A stretch of 42,441 nucleotides of DNA from Acidimicrobiia bacterium. Its GTDB lineage: Bacteria > Actinomycetota > Acidimicrobiia > Spongiisociales > ZC4RG35. The translations under genes were made by a program, and so were the position numbers. The notes under the pieces are model-generated. The model was not told the origin of the DNA and ran no database searches. It was given only the letters and a program-made list of their open reading frames with translations. Each line of letters begins with the position of its first letter. The first letter of the stretch is position 1. Shown one piece after another: positions 32,447 to 40,828 of the stretch. The stretch spans positions 1 through 42,441 of the forward strand of contig BPGJ01000016.1 in the NCBI GenBank assembly GCA_026002975.1, read 5' to 3'.

Positions 32447-33444
32447 TCCGGCCGGCCGACCGTGTCGGCCACCCCTTCACCGTGCAGGTGCTTGCCCACC
32501 TCCAGCACCCCGCTCCCCCTTTCTCCCGTTTCCGCCAGGGTGTAGTCACAGAAGATCTGGCAGTCCATGTACACCTGGCTGCGGTCATCAGAGCGTGCGT
32601 TGAGCCAGTGACGGCCGTAGTCGGAGGAGATGTGAGCGGTTAGGGTGTATGTTCGTCCCTCGACCGTTCGCAACTGGTAGGTCACGTCCTGGTCTAGCGG
32701 ACCCAATGGCTCGCCCGGTTCAAGCCAATAAGCCGACGAGGTATCCACGTGGGCAACCGCTATGTTGCCTGCCTGGTCGGAGACGAATCCTCCGAATTTG
32801 TCGCCCGGGTAGAACGTCTCATTCATGCAGCTTCCCTGCAGGTACTTGTCGGGGAAAGAGGCGCAGATCCAATGATGTCGGCGGAAGGCGAAGTCGTCCC
32901 TCCAACCCCACGAATGATCTCGATTGCCGTAACCCGAGACGGCCAGGTGCTCTCCAGCCATCACTCCGCGCTTGAAACGGAGCTCTCCCTCCATCTCCAG
33001 TCCTTGCTCCTGGTGATAGAAGTGGAACACATAGAGTCCCATCTCCCCGAGCGGCGACTCTCCCGGCATCCGCGGGCCGTGATGGAAGTCCCAAGTGGGG
33101 AACCTGCCCCGGTAGGAGAAGTCGGCGTCGAGCTCCTCCGACCGGTACGAGATGAAGAACCGCTCACCAGGCTCCTCTACCCGGAACACCATGCGCTCGT
33201 TCCGGACCGGGACGAAAGTTTCGAGTTGGCGGGGAATGGGGCTGCGCCCCACGTAGCGGTGCTTCCAGCCTTCACCGCTCGCTTTGAAAGTGAATACCCC
33301 CTCGCCCAGCTGGGGGCGAAGGGAGATGTGGAAGAGTGTGGCCACCCGGGCGCGGGTGTCGAGTGCCGGCCACACCCAGTTCTCCTTCCAGAGCATGAAG
33401 GCTTGGGGAGGGACCGGGTGTGGTAGGTCTTCAGCGACGTTCAT
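32443..33444 (-). CDS. DUF7064-like beta-barrel protein
   Basis: Protein of 333 residues with beta-rich lipocalin/CrtC-like character. Landmarks are FMLWKENWVWPALDTRARVA, HGPRMPGESPLGEMGLYVFH and GYGNRDHSWGWRDDF, the last typical of DUF7064/hydroxyneurosporene-synthase-like proteins. I do not know its reaction; a hydratase or ligand-binding role has been suggested for relatives. AAAGGAG lies 5 bases before ATG 33444, a good ribosome site, which rules out the longer open frame. It sits between the SDR and kinase genes in the minus operon. Confidence 0.7.
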   Translation of the reverse strand: MNVAEDLPHPVPPQAFMLWKENWVWPALDTRARVATLFHISLRPQLGEGVFTFKASGEGWKHRYVGRSPIPRQLETFVPVRNERMVFRVEEPGERFFISYRSEELDADFSYRGRFPTWDFHHGPRMPGESPLGEMGLYVFHFYHQEQGLEMEGELRFKRGVMAGEHLAVSGYGNRDHSWGWRDDFAFRRHHWICASFPDKYLQGSCMNETFYPGDKFGGFVSDQAGNIAVAHVDTSSAYWLEPGEPLGPLDQDVTYQLRTVEGRTYTLTAHISSDYGRHWLNARSDDRSQVYMDCQIFCDYTLAETGERGSGVLEVGKHLHGEGVADTVGRPE

Positions 33445-33455
33445 CCTCGCTCCTT

Positions 33456-34202
33456 TCAGATCTTCGCAGTAAGGCCGCCGTCCAAGACCACCACCGTGCC
33501 GGTGAGCTGTCGATGGTGAACCAGGTCGGCTATCAGCCCGTGCCACCTCCTCGGGGGCGATCGCCTGGCCGGTGGGAACCTTCGCCAGGGAAACGTAGGG
33601 CCATGCCGCTCTCCCGCATGGAGGCGTTTGAAGCCGGTGTCCACATAGCCCGGGGCCACGGCGAGGGCCCGCACCCCATGGCGGGCCCACTCCAAACGCC
33701 AAGGAACGCGTGAAGGACTCGAGCGCCGCCTTGGCGGCGGCGTAGGCCGCCCCTCTCACCGACACCCTGGTCGCGACGATCGACGACCACGTTGACCACA
33801 CAGCCCCCGGCCGACACCAGGGCCGGGAAGCAGTGGCGAGCAGCGCGTACCGCTGCCAGTAGATTCAGGTCCAAGGACGCATGCCAGTCCTCGTCGTTGA
33901 GCTCCTCGACCAGCGCTCGCCGCAGGGCTGCCCCGGCAATTGTTGACCAACAGGTGGAGGCGATGGTCGAAGGAGGCCAGAATCCTGTCCAGCGCCCGGC
34001 GGAGCTGCACACGGGATCGGCGACGTCGGCTTCCGCTACCAGAGCGGGGTGAGGCCAGTCCTCCGCCGCCGACTCCAACGCAGCCCGGTTACGCCCGATC
34101 AGGCCCAACCGCCAGCCGCGCGCCGCCAGTTCCGCAGCCAGCACCCGACCGATACCCCGAGAGGCACCGGTGATGGATGGCGGTCGGGTGACTTCCCCCC
34201 AT
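33456..34202 (-). pseudogene. Short-chain dehydrogenase/reductase, multiply frame-broken
   Basis: An SDR of about 248 residues that can only be read by changing frame several times. Segments in order are ITGASRGIGRVLAAELAARG, LRRALDRILASFDHRLHLLV, LNDEDWHASLDLNLLAAVRA, ALVSAGGCVVNVV, VRGAAYAAAKAALESFTRSL (YxxxK), EWARHGVRALAVAPGYVDTG, AIAPEEVA and LTGTVVVLDGGLTAKI. All SDR motifs are there, so the break pattern looks like sequence error more than decay. It would oxidise a hydroxyacyl intermediate. ATG 34202 and TGA 33456 bound the pieces. Confidence 0.75.
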
Positions 34203-34214
34203 CAGTGGAACGAA

Positions 34215-35048
34215 CTAACCCGCCTCGCACCCATCTAGGCGAACTCCCGCAGTCGCATGGAGGTGGGGGTCCACCTCTTCCCGGAGGATCGCCAGCTCTT
34301 CAGCGGTGGGAAGCTCGGTGGTGGAGAGGTCGTCGGGTACCAGCAGCTCGAACCCGGTGGCGGCCAGCACCTTGCTCGAGCTCCACGCCGGGATGGAGGG
34401 CTGCGGAGGCGCATTGCGTTTCGAGTCAGGTTCGAAATCCATCACACACAGGTTGGTGACGCACAGCCGCGGCCCGCCGGGCAAACCCAGCCGCTGCCGG
34501 TGGTCCCCCCCCGTCGCCCCAACCGATGCCGGATCGAAAATCCAGCCGCTCCACGAACGTGCGGGGATTGTGGGTGGTCGACCACAGGTAGATGTTGGGA
34601 ATCATGCAGCTCAGGTCTGCCATGCCCCCTCCCCCCGGCAACCTGACCTTGGGTCGGGGAGTATGGGCCGATAACGGTGTTGTTCACGTTGCCGTAGCAG
34701 TCGATCTGGGCGCCGCGAAAGGCGAAGGTGTTGTAACGAACGCCCTGGGCGTAAGTCCAGAAATCGAAAGGCGAGTTGGAAAGCATGGTCGCGCCATCCC
34801 AAATGGAGTCGGACAGGGTGGACTCTCCCAGACGCGGCGGGTCGGCGTCGATGGCAATGGAGGACGCCGCCCACACCAGCTCGGGCGCGTGGGTTGCGCC
34901 GCGCCAACAGGTAGGCGCAGACCGGGGATGAACGAGGACCGCCCCGTTGAAGGCTCTGGTTTGGTTGTCGAACTGCCGGGCAAGGGTGACGACCATCAGC
35001 TCGTCCACGCCGCAGTCGGCGCCGGGAAACCATCAGATCCTCCCTCAC
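34215..35048 (-). pseudogene. CoA-transferase family I subunit, IpdB-like (pair 4, beta), frame-broken
   Basis: Beta subunit of about 277 residues readable across several frame changes. Segments are CGVDELMVVTLARQF, VCAYLLARR, THAPELVWAASSIAIDAD, FDFWTYAQGVRYNTFAFRGA, QIDCYGNVNNTVIGPY, NPRTFVERLDF, LCVTNLCVMDFEPDSKR and LAATGFELLVPDDLSTTELP. These match beta 5 closely in layout. The start is not certain; GTG near 35048 or ATG near 35018 are options, because the alpha/beta join is itself frame-disturbed. It lies directly behind its alpha partner. Confidence 0.77.
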
Positions 35049-35927
35049 GTCGTCCTCCCGCCTGATCTCGAGGAGGGTGGCCGCTCCGCCGTTCGCCTCC
35101 AAGAACTCGCGGTGGGTGGGAGGTCCCACCACCCGCTTCGCGAAGAAGGTCTCGAAGGCGCCTTGGTCGGAGGCGGCCCGCGTGTAGTCCTGGTAAAAGC
35201 GCCGATGATGCGTGTAGACGGGAAAGAGCGAGGTGGGATACGCCCCCCAGGGAACCTCGGCCACCGCTCCCACCATGAAACGGGGATAGGTGGTGAAGTG
35301 GGGCTCTGCCTTAAAGGTGGATGTAGGAACGATCCGCTCGACGGTAGCGATTGTGGTGGCGGCGGCGTTGACGATCTCGGAGTCCATCCACACCAATTTG
35401 GGCTCGACCCGCACATTGCCCTGCCGATCCGCAGCGTGGGCGTGGACGACGGCGAAATCGACGGGAAGGGGCGTGCAGGCGACGTAGCTCTGTCCGCTGA
35501 CCGGGTCGACCTCCAGGCGGGTAGTGTCGGGATGCAACCCGAGGACGTCTGTGCCGAGACCGGCCTGGGTCGGGACGAAGGGAAGGTTGCGGGCCGCCGC
35601 CTGGAGACGACAAATCAGCAGGTGCTCCGAGTACTCCTCCACCGCCACCTCCCCCCGCTCCACGGCCGAGCGGAAGGCGGGGGCCAAGCCCAGCCCTTCG
35701 AAGCTGATCAGCCCGGTGACCACGGTGCGCACGCATCCGGCGGCCACCAGCCAATCGACCGCCATCCCGTTGACTATCGCCACCAGGGTGAGGTCCTTCA
35801 CTCCCCGCCGGCAGAGTTGCCGAACGAAGGCCATCGGAGTGGAGTTCATCGACAGGCCCCCGATGGCGATGGTGGCGCCGTCGGGGACGAGAGCCGCCGC
35901 CTCCTCCAGAGTCATAACCTTGTCCAT
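35046..35927 (-). CDS. CoA-transferase family I subunit, IpdA-like (pair 4, alpha)
   Basis: Alpha subunit of about 293 residues, longer at the C-terminus than alphas 1-3. It has LEEAAALVPDGATIAIGGLS, MNSTPMAFVRQLCRRG in place of the RKPM form, VEEYSEHLLICRLQAA with the conserved Glu residues, LPVDFAVVHAHAADRQGNVR and a C-terminal GPPTHREFLEANGGAATL. It groups with alpha 5. ATG 35927 is preferred over upstream frame extension. The 3' end is uncertain because of a frame break near 35046. Operator site F lies 28 bases upstream and is shared with the alpha/beta hydrolase gene. Confidence 0.82.
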
Positions 35928-35955
35928 GCCGCACCTCGTCCAGCGCACAGAAATC

Positions 35956-35971
35956 TACCTACCGTTTGGTA
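35956..35971. promoter_or_regulatory. Predicted TetR operator, site F
   Basis: TACCTACCGTTTGGTA, matching site D at 15 of 16 positions. It lies between divergent starts: 28 bases from ATG 35927 (minus) and 12 bases from ATG 35984 (plus). Confidence 0.72.
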
Positions 35972-35983
35972 AATTTGCCATCC

Positions 35984-36761
35984 ATGAAGATAGCCGTGCC
36001 CGACACCTTCCTGGCGGTCGAGGAGCAGGGGTGCGGCAAGCCGGTGGTGCTGGTGCACGGGGGCACCGGAACCGGCGCATACGACTGGGAACTGGTCCTG
36101 CCGACCCTCGCCCGGTATTTCCGGACCGTAACGCTCGATCTGCGCGGTCACGGCGGCTCGCCGGCTCCCGGGTTCCGACTCGGGATCGTCCGATTCGGCC
36201 TCGACGTGGCGCACGTCATGCGATCCCTTGGCATCAGCCGCGCCCTCCTGGTCGGGTTCTCGGCGGGAGCGAACAGCCTCCTGACCCTTGGCCATGCGGC
36301 AACCTTGGTGGCTCGCCGGCCTGGTGACGGTAGGCGCGTCGATGACCTCCGACCCGGGGCGGGTACGGGAGATCCTCACGGGGCCCGTGGCCCCCGGAAG
36401 CTGGCGGCTCTCCGCCATTACGCTGCCACCGGCCCCGGACCACTGGATGCGGCCTCCGGCAGGCACTCGCCGAAGACTGGGTGGCGAACAACAGCTTCAC
36501 CCCCGACCAGCTGGCACGCATCCCCTGCCCCACCCTGGTAGTGCACGGCGCCGAGGACAAGGTCGTACCCCCTGGAGCAGGCCCACCTCCTGGCCGACGC
36601 CATACCCCCAAGCGCAGCGGTGGATCGTCCCCGAAGCGCGCCACATGGTCCAACGAGAAGCCCCTCAAGCCTTCGTCGACCGGTTGCTCGCCTTCGCCAC
36701 CCAGATCGGGTGGCTCGATCGACGCAGGGGTCAGCCTAAACAGCTCCGGGTGACCCCATAG
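35984..36761 (+). pseudogene. Alpha/beta hydrolase, frame-broken
   Basis: Alpha/beta-hydrolase of about 259 residues. In frame at first: VVLVHGGTGTGAYDWELVLP, LDLRGHGGSPAPG and LLVGFSAGANSLLTL with the nucleophile Ser. After an extra base near 36292 it continues as MRQPWWLAGLVTVGASMTSD, then in other frames NNSFTPDQLARIPCPTLVVH, GAEDKVVP with the acid Asp, and RWIVPEARHMVQREAPQAF with the catalytic His. The full triad survives across the breaks. It could hydrolyse an ester, a thioester or a C-C bond; the substrate is unknown. Start ATG 35984 is 12 bases from operator F; longer starts lie in the operator. Confidence 0.77.
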
Positions 36762-37152
36762 GTCCCGGTCCCGCTCGGCCCAGCTGTCGTCGAACGTGGT
36801 CGAGGTCGAACCAGGAAGACATCTTCCACAGCTTGCCGTCCCGCAGGTCGAAGACGTCCACCGCCTCGAACCGGCACCTCCTTCCCGTCGGCGGTCTTGC
36901 CTCGGAAGGCAATCTCCACGGTCACGACTTCCCCGGCCACACTGATCCGATACGGATCGTCGTGGTGCTCTGGGTAGAGGGCCAGGGCCCGCGGGTAGTA
37001 GCCGAGAACATCATCTCGGCCCTTGCGAGGTCTGGCACCCACCACTCGTAACTCGGCGTCCTCCACCCACAGGCTGGCCAGTTTGTCCCAATCTTCGCGA
37101 TTGATGGCGTCGAAATAGTCCGAGAACGACCTGAGGCACCCCCTGGTCCCAC
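36736..37152 (-). pseudogene. SnoaL-like (NTF2-fold) polyketide-cyclase-type protein, frame-broken
   Basis: Small NTF2-fold protein of about 138 residues: SDYFDAINREDWDKLASLWV, DAELRVVGARPRKGRDDVLG and RISVAGEVVTVEIAFRGKTA. After a frame break near 36865 it continues as FEAVDVFDLRDGKLWKMSSW and ends at TAG 36736. GTG 37152 has AAGGAG upstream, but the frame must shift near 37120 to join. Members can be delta-isomerases, cyclases or hydratases; a ketosteroid-isomerase-like role is possible but not shown. Its end overlaps the convergent hydrolase end by 26 bases. Confidence 0.68.
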
Positions 37153-37163
37153 TCAGGGCTCCT

Positions 37164-38272
37164 TCAGTTCGTCTTGGCAGCTGCCGCAAGGCCTTGAACG
37201 ACCAGCCACTCAGCGCGGCATCCCCGAAGGGGGTGATGTTCCACATCACCAGGTGCCGCAACCCCGCCTTCTCATAAAGACGGATTTCTTCGGCGACCTG
37301 TTCCACCGTTCCGCAGAACGCGTAATAGTCGACCACGTCGGGAGCGATTGCCTCCACGATACGCATGGCCTCGGCCCGGTCTACGGCTGCGGGGATGAAG
37401 TCGTGGAACCCCGACCACGTAGCCCTCCAGCGGTGGCCGGTAGCCCAACCTCCGAAATACCTCGGAGGGCAGGAGGATGCACAGCATCCGTACCAGCGGG
37501 TGACGGCGCATCCGCTCGACGGTCTCCTGGTCGGGACCGAGCATCACGTAGCCGAGCATCCCGGGGGTGAAAGAGCTCATGTCCCGGCCGGCCTCCCGGC
37601 CCGCCGCCAATATCACGTCGAGCATCTGCCGGTACTCCTCCGGGCTGGCCTTGGTGGGCAACCAGCCGTCCGCCTGCCGACCGGTGAGCTCGAGCATGCG
37701 GGGGCCATGGGCGGCGAGCCAGATCTCCGGTTCGCAGCCTTGGTACGGCGACAACCCCTAGGACCGCGTTCTCCAAGCGGTAGAAGTCTCCTTCGAACTC
37801 GACCTTGCCGTCCGCCCGCCAGAGCAGCCGTATGACCTCCAGGCCTTCGGCGAGTCGGGCCCACCGGTCTACGGAAATCCATTCCGTAGGGCGTCACGTT
37901 GAGGCGCTCCCCCGAGCCAAGCCCCAGGATCGCCCCGACCGCGGGTGAGATGGTCTACGGTGAGCATGGTCTGAGCAAGGACGGCCGGATGACGGCGGAT
38001 GAGGTCGGTCACCACCACCCCCACCCGGGCCCGGGTCAGCTGAGCCCCCACCCGCGCCCATCATCACGAGCGGGTCGAAATACTGGTGCGGGTTGGGTTG
38101 GTAGCGAGCGAGGCCGGTCAGATCCTCGGTCCATATCGCATCCGGGTGCCAGCCCATCAAATGGTCTGGCCACCCAGACGGCGTCGAAGCCGTCTTGCTC
38201 GTTGCGACGGGCCAGGTCGAAAGCCTTGTCGGCTGGGGGCATTATTTGCCCCGGAACCCCCAGCTCGATCAC
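37164..38272 (-). pseudogene. LLM-class F420-dependent oxidoreductase, multiply frame-broken
   Basis: Luciferase-like oxidoreductase of about 369 residues reconstructed from several frames. Segments are ELGVPGQIMPPADKAFDLAR, GFDAVWV, GWHPDAIWTEDLTGLARYQP, ARVGVVVTDLIRRHPAVLAQ, TMLTVDHLTRGR, NVTPYGMDFR, EIWLAAHGPRMLELTGRQAD, GMLGYVMLGPDQETVERMRR and YYAFCGTVEQVAEEIRLYEK. GTG 38272 overlaps the beta 5 stop by 4 bases (GTGA). The likely stop at 37164 follows a final frame shift. It belongs to the F420-type group. Confidence 0.73.
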
Positions 38273-39087
38273 CTGCGGAACTCCCGCTTCCGCATACCGT
38301 CGGGATCGATGACCTCCCGGAGCAATCGGACCTGCTCCTCGGTCGGGGGTGGGGTCTCGGGCACCCCACTCGCCGGGACCAACAGCTCGAATCCGGTGGC
38401 CTCCTGAACCTGCTCCACGGTGATTCCGGGATGCACGCTGGCCAGGCGCATCCCGCTTCGACACGGGCTCGAAGTCGAGCACCGCCAGATTGGTCACCAC
38501 CGCCTGCGGCCCCCCCGTCAGCCCCCAACCGCAGCCGCTCGTCCCCTCCCCCGAGGTACCCGGCACACGAGACGAAGTCGACCTTCTCCACGAGGGAACG
38601 CGGATTGTGGTTCGGATTCCAGTAATAGAGTTCTTTGCCGATCGAGCCCATGTCCCCCAAACCGGCGGTACCCGGCAGGCGAACCTTCGGTCGGTGAAAG
38701 TCGTCACCGATGATCGAATTGTTGGCGTTCCCGCTACATGTCGACCTGGGCCGCTCCGACGCAGAACTTGGTGAGCCATCTCCCGTTGAGGGCGTAGTTC
38801 CAGAAGTCGCCGTACTGCTCCACGTACATAACGCTGTCCCGCCATAGCGGCGCCTCCAGGGTCGAGGCGGGAACCTTGGCGGGTCGGGGATCGAGGCCCG
38901 CCGCACCTGCTAGCCACACAAGGTCGGGGGCATGGGTCAGGCGGGCGAGCATAAAAGCCGCCACCGGCAGGAAAGACGCCATGCCGTTGCAGACCTGGTC
39001 ATCGTTGGAGAAGAACGAGGCCAACACCGCGATCATGAGCTCGTCGACCTCATAGTCGGTAGCAGGCGGGGAGTTCTCCCAGCTCAT
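38269..39087 (-). pseudogene. CoA-transferase family I subunit, IpdB-like (pair 5, beta), frame-broken
   Basis: Beta subunit of about 272 residues. The first 117 residues are in one frame: YEVDELMIAVLASFFSNDDQ, ASFLPVAAFMLARLTHAPDL and FCVGAAQVDM. After a break near 38737 it continues as GNANNSIIGDDFHRPKVRLP, ELYYWNPNHNPRSLVEKVDF, then AVVTNLAVLDFEPVSKR, and finally MRLASVHPGITVEQVQEATG to MRKREFRR and stop. ATG 39087 overlaps the alpha 5 stop by 4 bases (ATGA). It groups with beta 4. Confidence 0.8.
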
Positions 39088-39975
39088 GCTCCCTGCTCCC
39101 GGATGCGAACCAAGGTGGCGGCTCCCCCCACTGCCTCGAGGTAGGCGGCTTGGTCGGTGGGCTCGATCACGTAGCGGTGGAGGAATTCGGCAGCTGTAGC
39201 GTCATCCCGGGCGGCCTTCACCCATTCGAGATGAAAGGCAGTGTCGTAGGTGTAGTAAGGATGAAACGAGGTCGGGTGGGCCCCGTAAGGCACTTCCACC
39301 ACCGCGTCGACGATGAAGCCGGGAAGGATGGTTCTCTCCGGATGGCGTCTCAGTACCTCGCTGTCCACAATCTCCTCCGTGGTGACGATCACTTTACGGG
39401 CGGCCTTGGGCATCGCCCCGATGTCGGGCCAGAGGATGGTCGGCTCATAGGCGACGTTGCCCTGCCGGTCGGCACGGTGAGCATGCACCAGGGCCACGTC
39501 GGGCACCAGGGCGCGGCATGCCACCACCGGTGGGCCGCCGAAGGGATCGGGGATGAGGGTGAGATTGGGATTGATACCGATCAGGTCGGTTCCCACCAGG
39601 CCCCGAGTGGGAAGGAAGGGAAGCTTGCGTATCCCGGCTCCCAGCCGGGCGTTGAGAGCGGTCTCCGACAGCTCCTCTACCCGCACCTTCCCCCTCTCGA
39701 CCGCTTTACGGTACTGCTGGCACAGGCCGAACTGCTCCATCGTCACCGCGGCCCCAATGAAGCGGTCGATGACGCCGGCAGCGGCCAACCAGTCGACCGG
39801 AATGCCCCCCACCAGGCACACCAGTCCGAGGTTTCGCTTCCCTTGGCGGATGAGCTCGCGCACCGCCGCCATGGGGGGCCGCCTGAGTAGCCATGTTCTG
39901 GAGAGCTACCACATCCCCGTCATCCACCAGGGAGCCGATGGCCTCCTCGAGGCTGGCGGTCTTGTCGACACCCAT
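39084..39975 (-). CDS. CoA-transferase family I subunit, IpdA-like (pair 5, alpha), one frame break
   Basis: Alpha subunit of about 297 residues. It begins DKTASLEEAIGSLVDDGDVV, ALQNMATQAAP, and breaks at the G6 run (39873-39878). Removing one base gives PMAAVRELIRQGKRNLGLVC. It then has VGGIPVDWLAAAGVIDRFIG, VEELSETALNARLGAGI at the E-[YWL]-S-E position, LVPDVALVHAHRADRQGNVA and IEPTDQAAYLEAVGGAATLV. It shares the long C-terminus of alpha 4. ATG 39975 has GGGGGA 7 bases upstream. It follows the SDR gene by 27 bases; no palindromic operator was seen there. Confidence 0.83.
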
Positions 39976-40002
39976 CACCAAGTCCCCCAAACCGGGTCCA
40001 GC

Positions 40003-40828
40003 TCACACAACTTCAATGAACTCCCTTCCTCCATGGACCTCGATCACCTGGCCGGTGACATAATCGGAGTCGGGCGAGGAGAGGAAGGCGACCACCGCCG
40101 CCACGTCCTCCGGCCTCCCACCCCGACCAATGGGGATCGAGCGACGGATCTTGTCCAGGGTCTCCGCCGGGATTGCCCAGCACTTCGCCTTCCCCGCGCA
40201 CTGCCGTCAGGCGAGTTCCCTCGATGAAACCCGGGGCGACAGCGTTCACGTTGATCTGTTGGGGAGCCCACTCCCGAGCCAGTGCCTTGGTGAGACCGAT
40301 CACGCCGGCCTTGGCAGCCGAATAGTTGGTATTCCCGGCGACACCGTAGATCCCGTTGATGGAAGCGATATTCACCACCTTCCTATGGTGGGTAGGGACC
40401 ACACCCTTCGCCACCCGCAACAGGTGGGCTGCCGCCCGGCACATCTGGAAGGTGCCCTTCAGCATCACCTCGTAGGTGAGCGCCCAGGTCTGGTCCGACA
40501 TCTTGTGTAGCCATCCGTCCGCCGTGAGCCCGGCGTTGTTGACCAGGATGTCGAGACCCCCGAAGTGTGCCTCCGCCGCCGCCACCGCCGCCTCGCAAGC
40601 CGCGACGTCGGCGACATTGCCCTCCGCCGCCACTCCCCGACCGCCCGCTGCCCGGAGCCGCTCCACGGTCTCCTCGGCGGCTTCCCGATCGATGTCGTTG
40701 ACCACCACCGCTGCCCCTTCGCCGGCCAACCGCAAGGCGATGGCGCGGCCGATTCCCCGGCCGGCACCCGTCACCAGGGCCACCCGATCAGCCAACGACA
40801 CAATCGCTCTCCCGATGCGGCCGGTCAC
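40003..40828 (-). CDS. Short-chain dehydrogenase/reductase, one frame break
   Basis: SDR of about 265-275 residues, probably an NAD(P)-dependent 3-hydroxyacyl-CoA or ring-hydroxyl dehydrogenase. It shows [20 protein letters not shown] (GxxxGxG), [28 protein letters not shown] and [19 protein letters not shown] (YxxxK). After RLTAVRGEG the frame breaks near 40180-40200 and resumes as [40 protein letters not shown] to TGA 40003. GTG 40828 directly follows the acyl-CoA dehydrogenase stop; GTG 40801 gives a more typical N-terminus. Confidence 0.85.
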
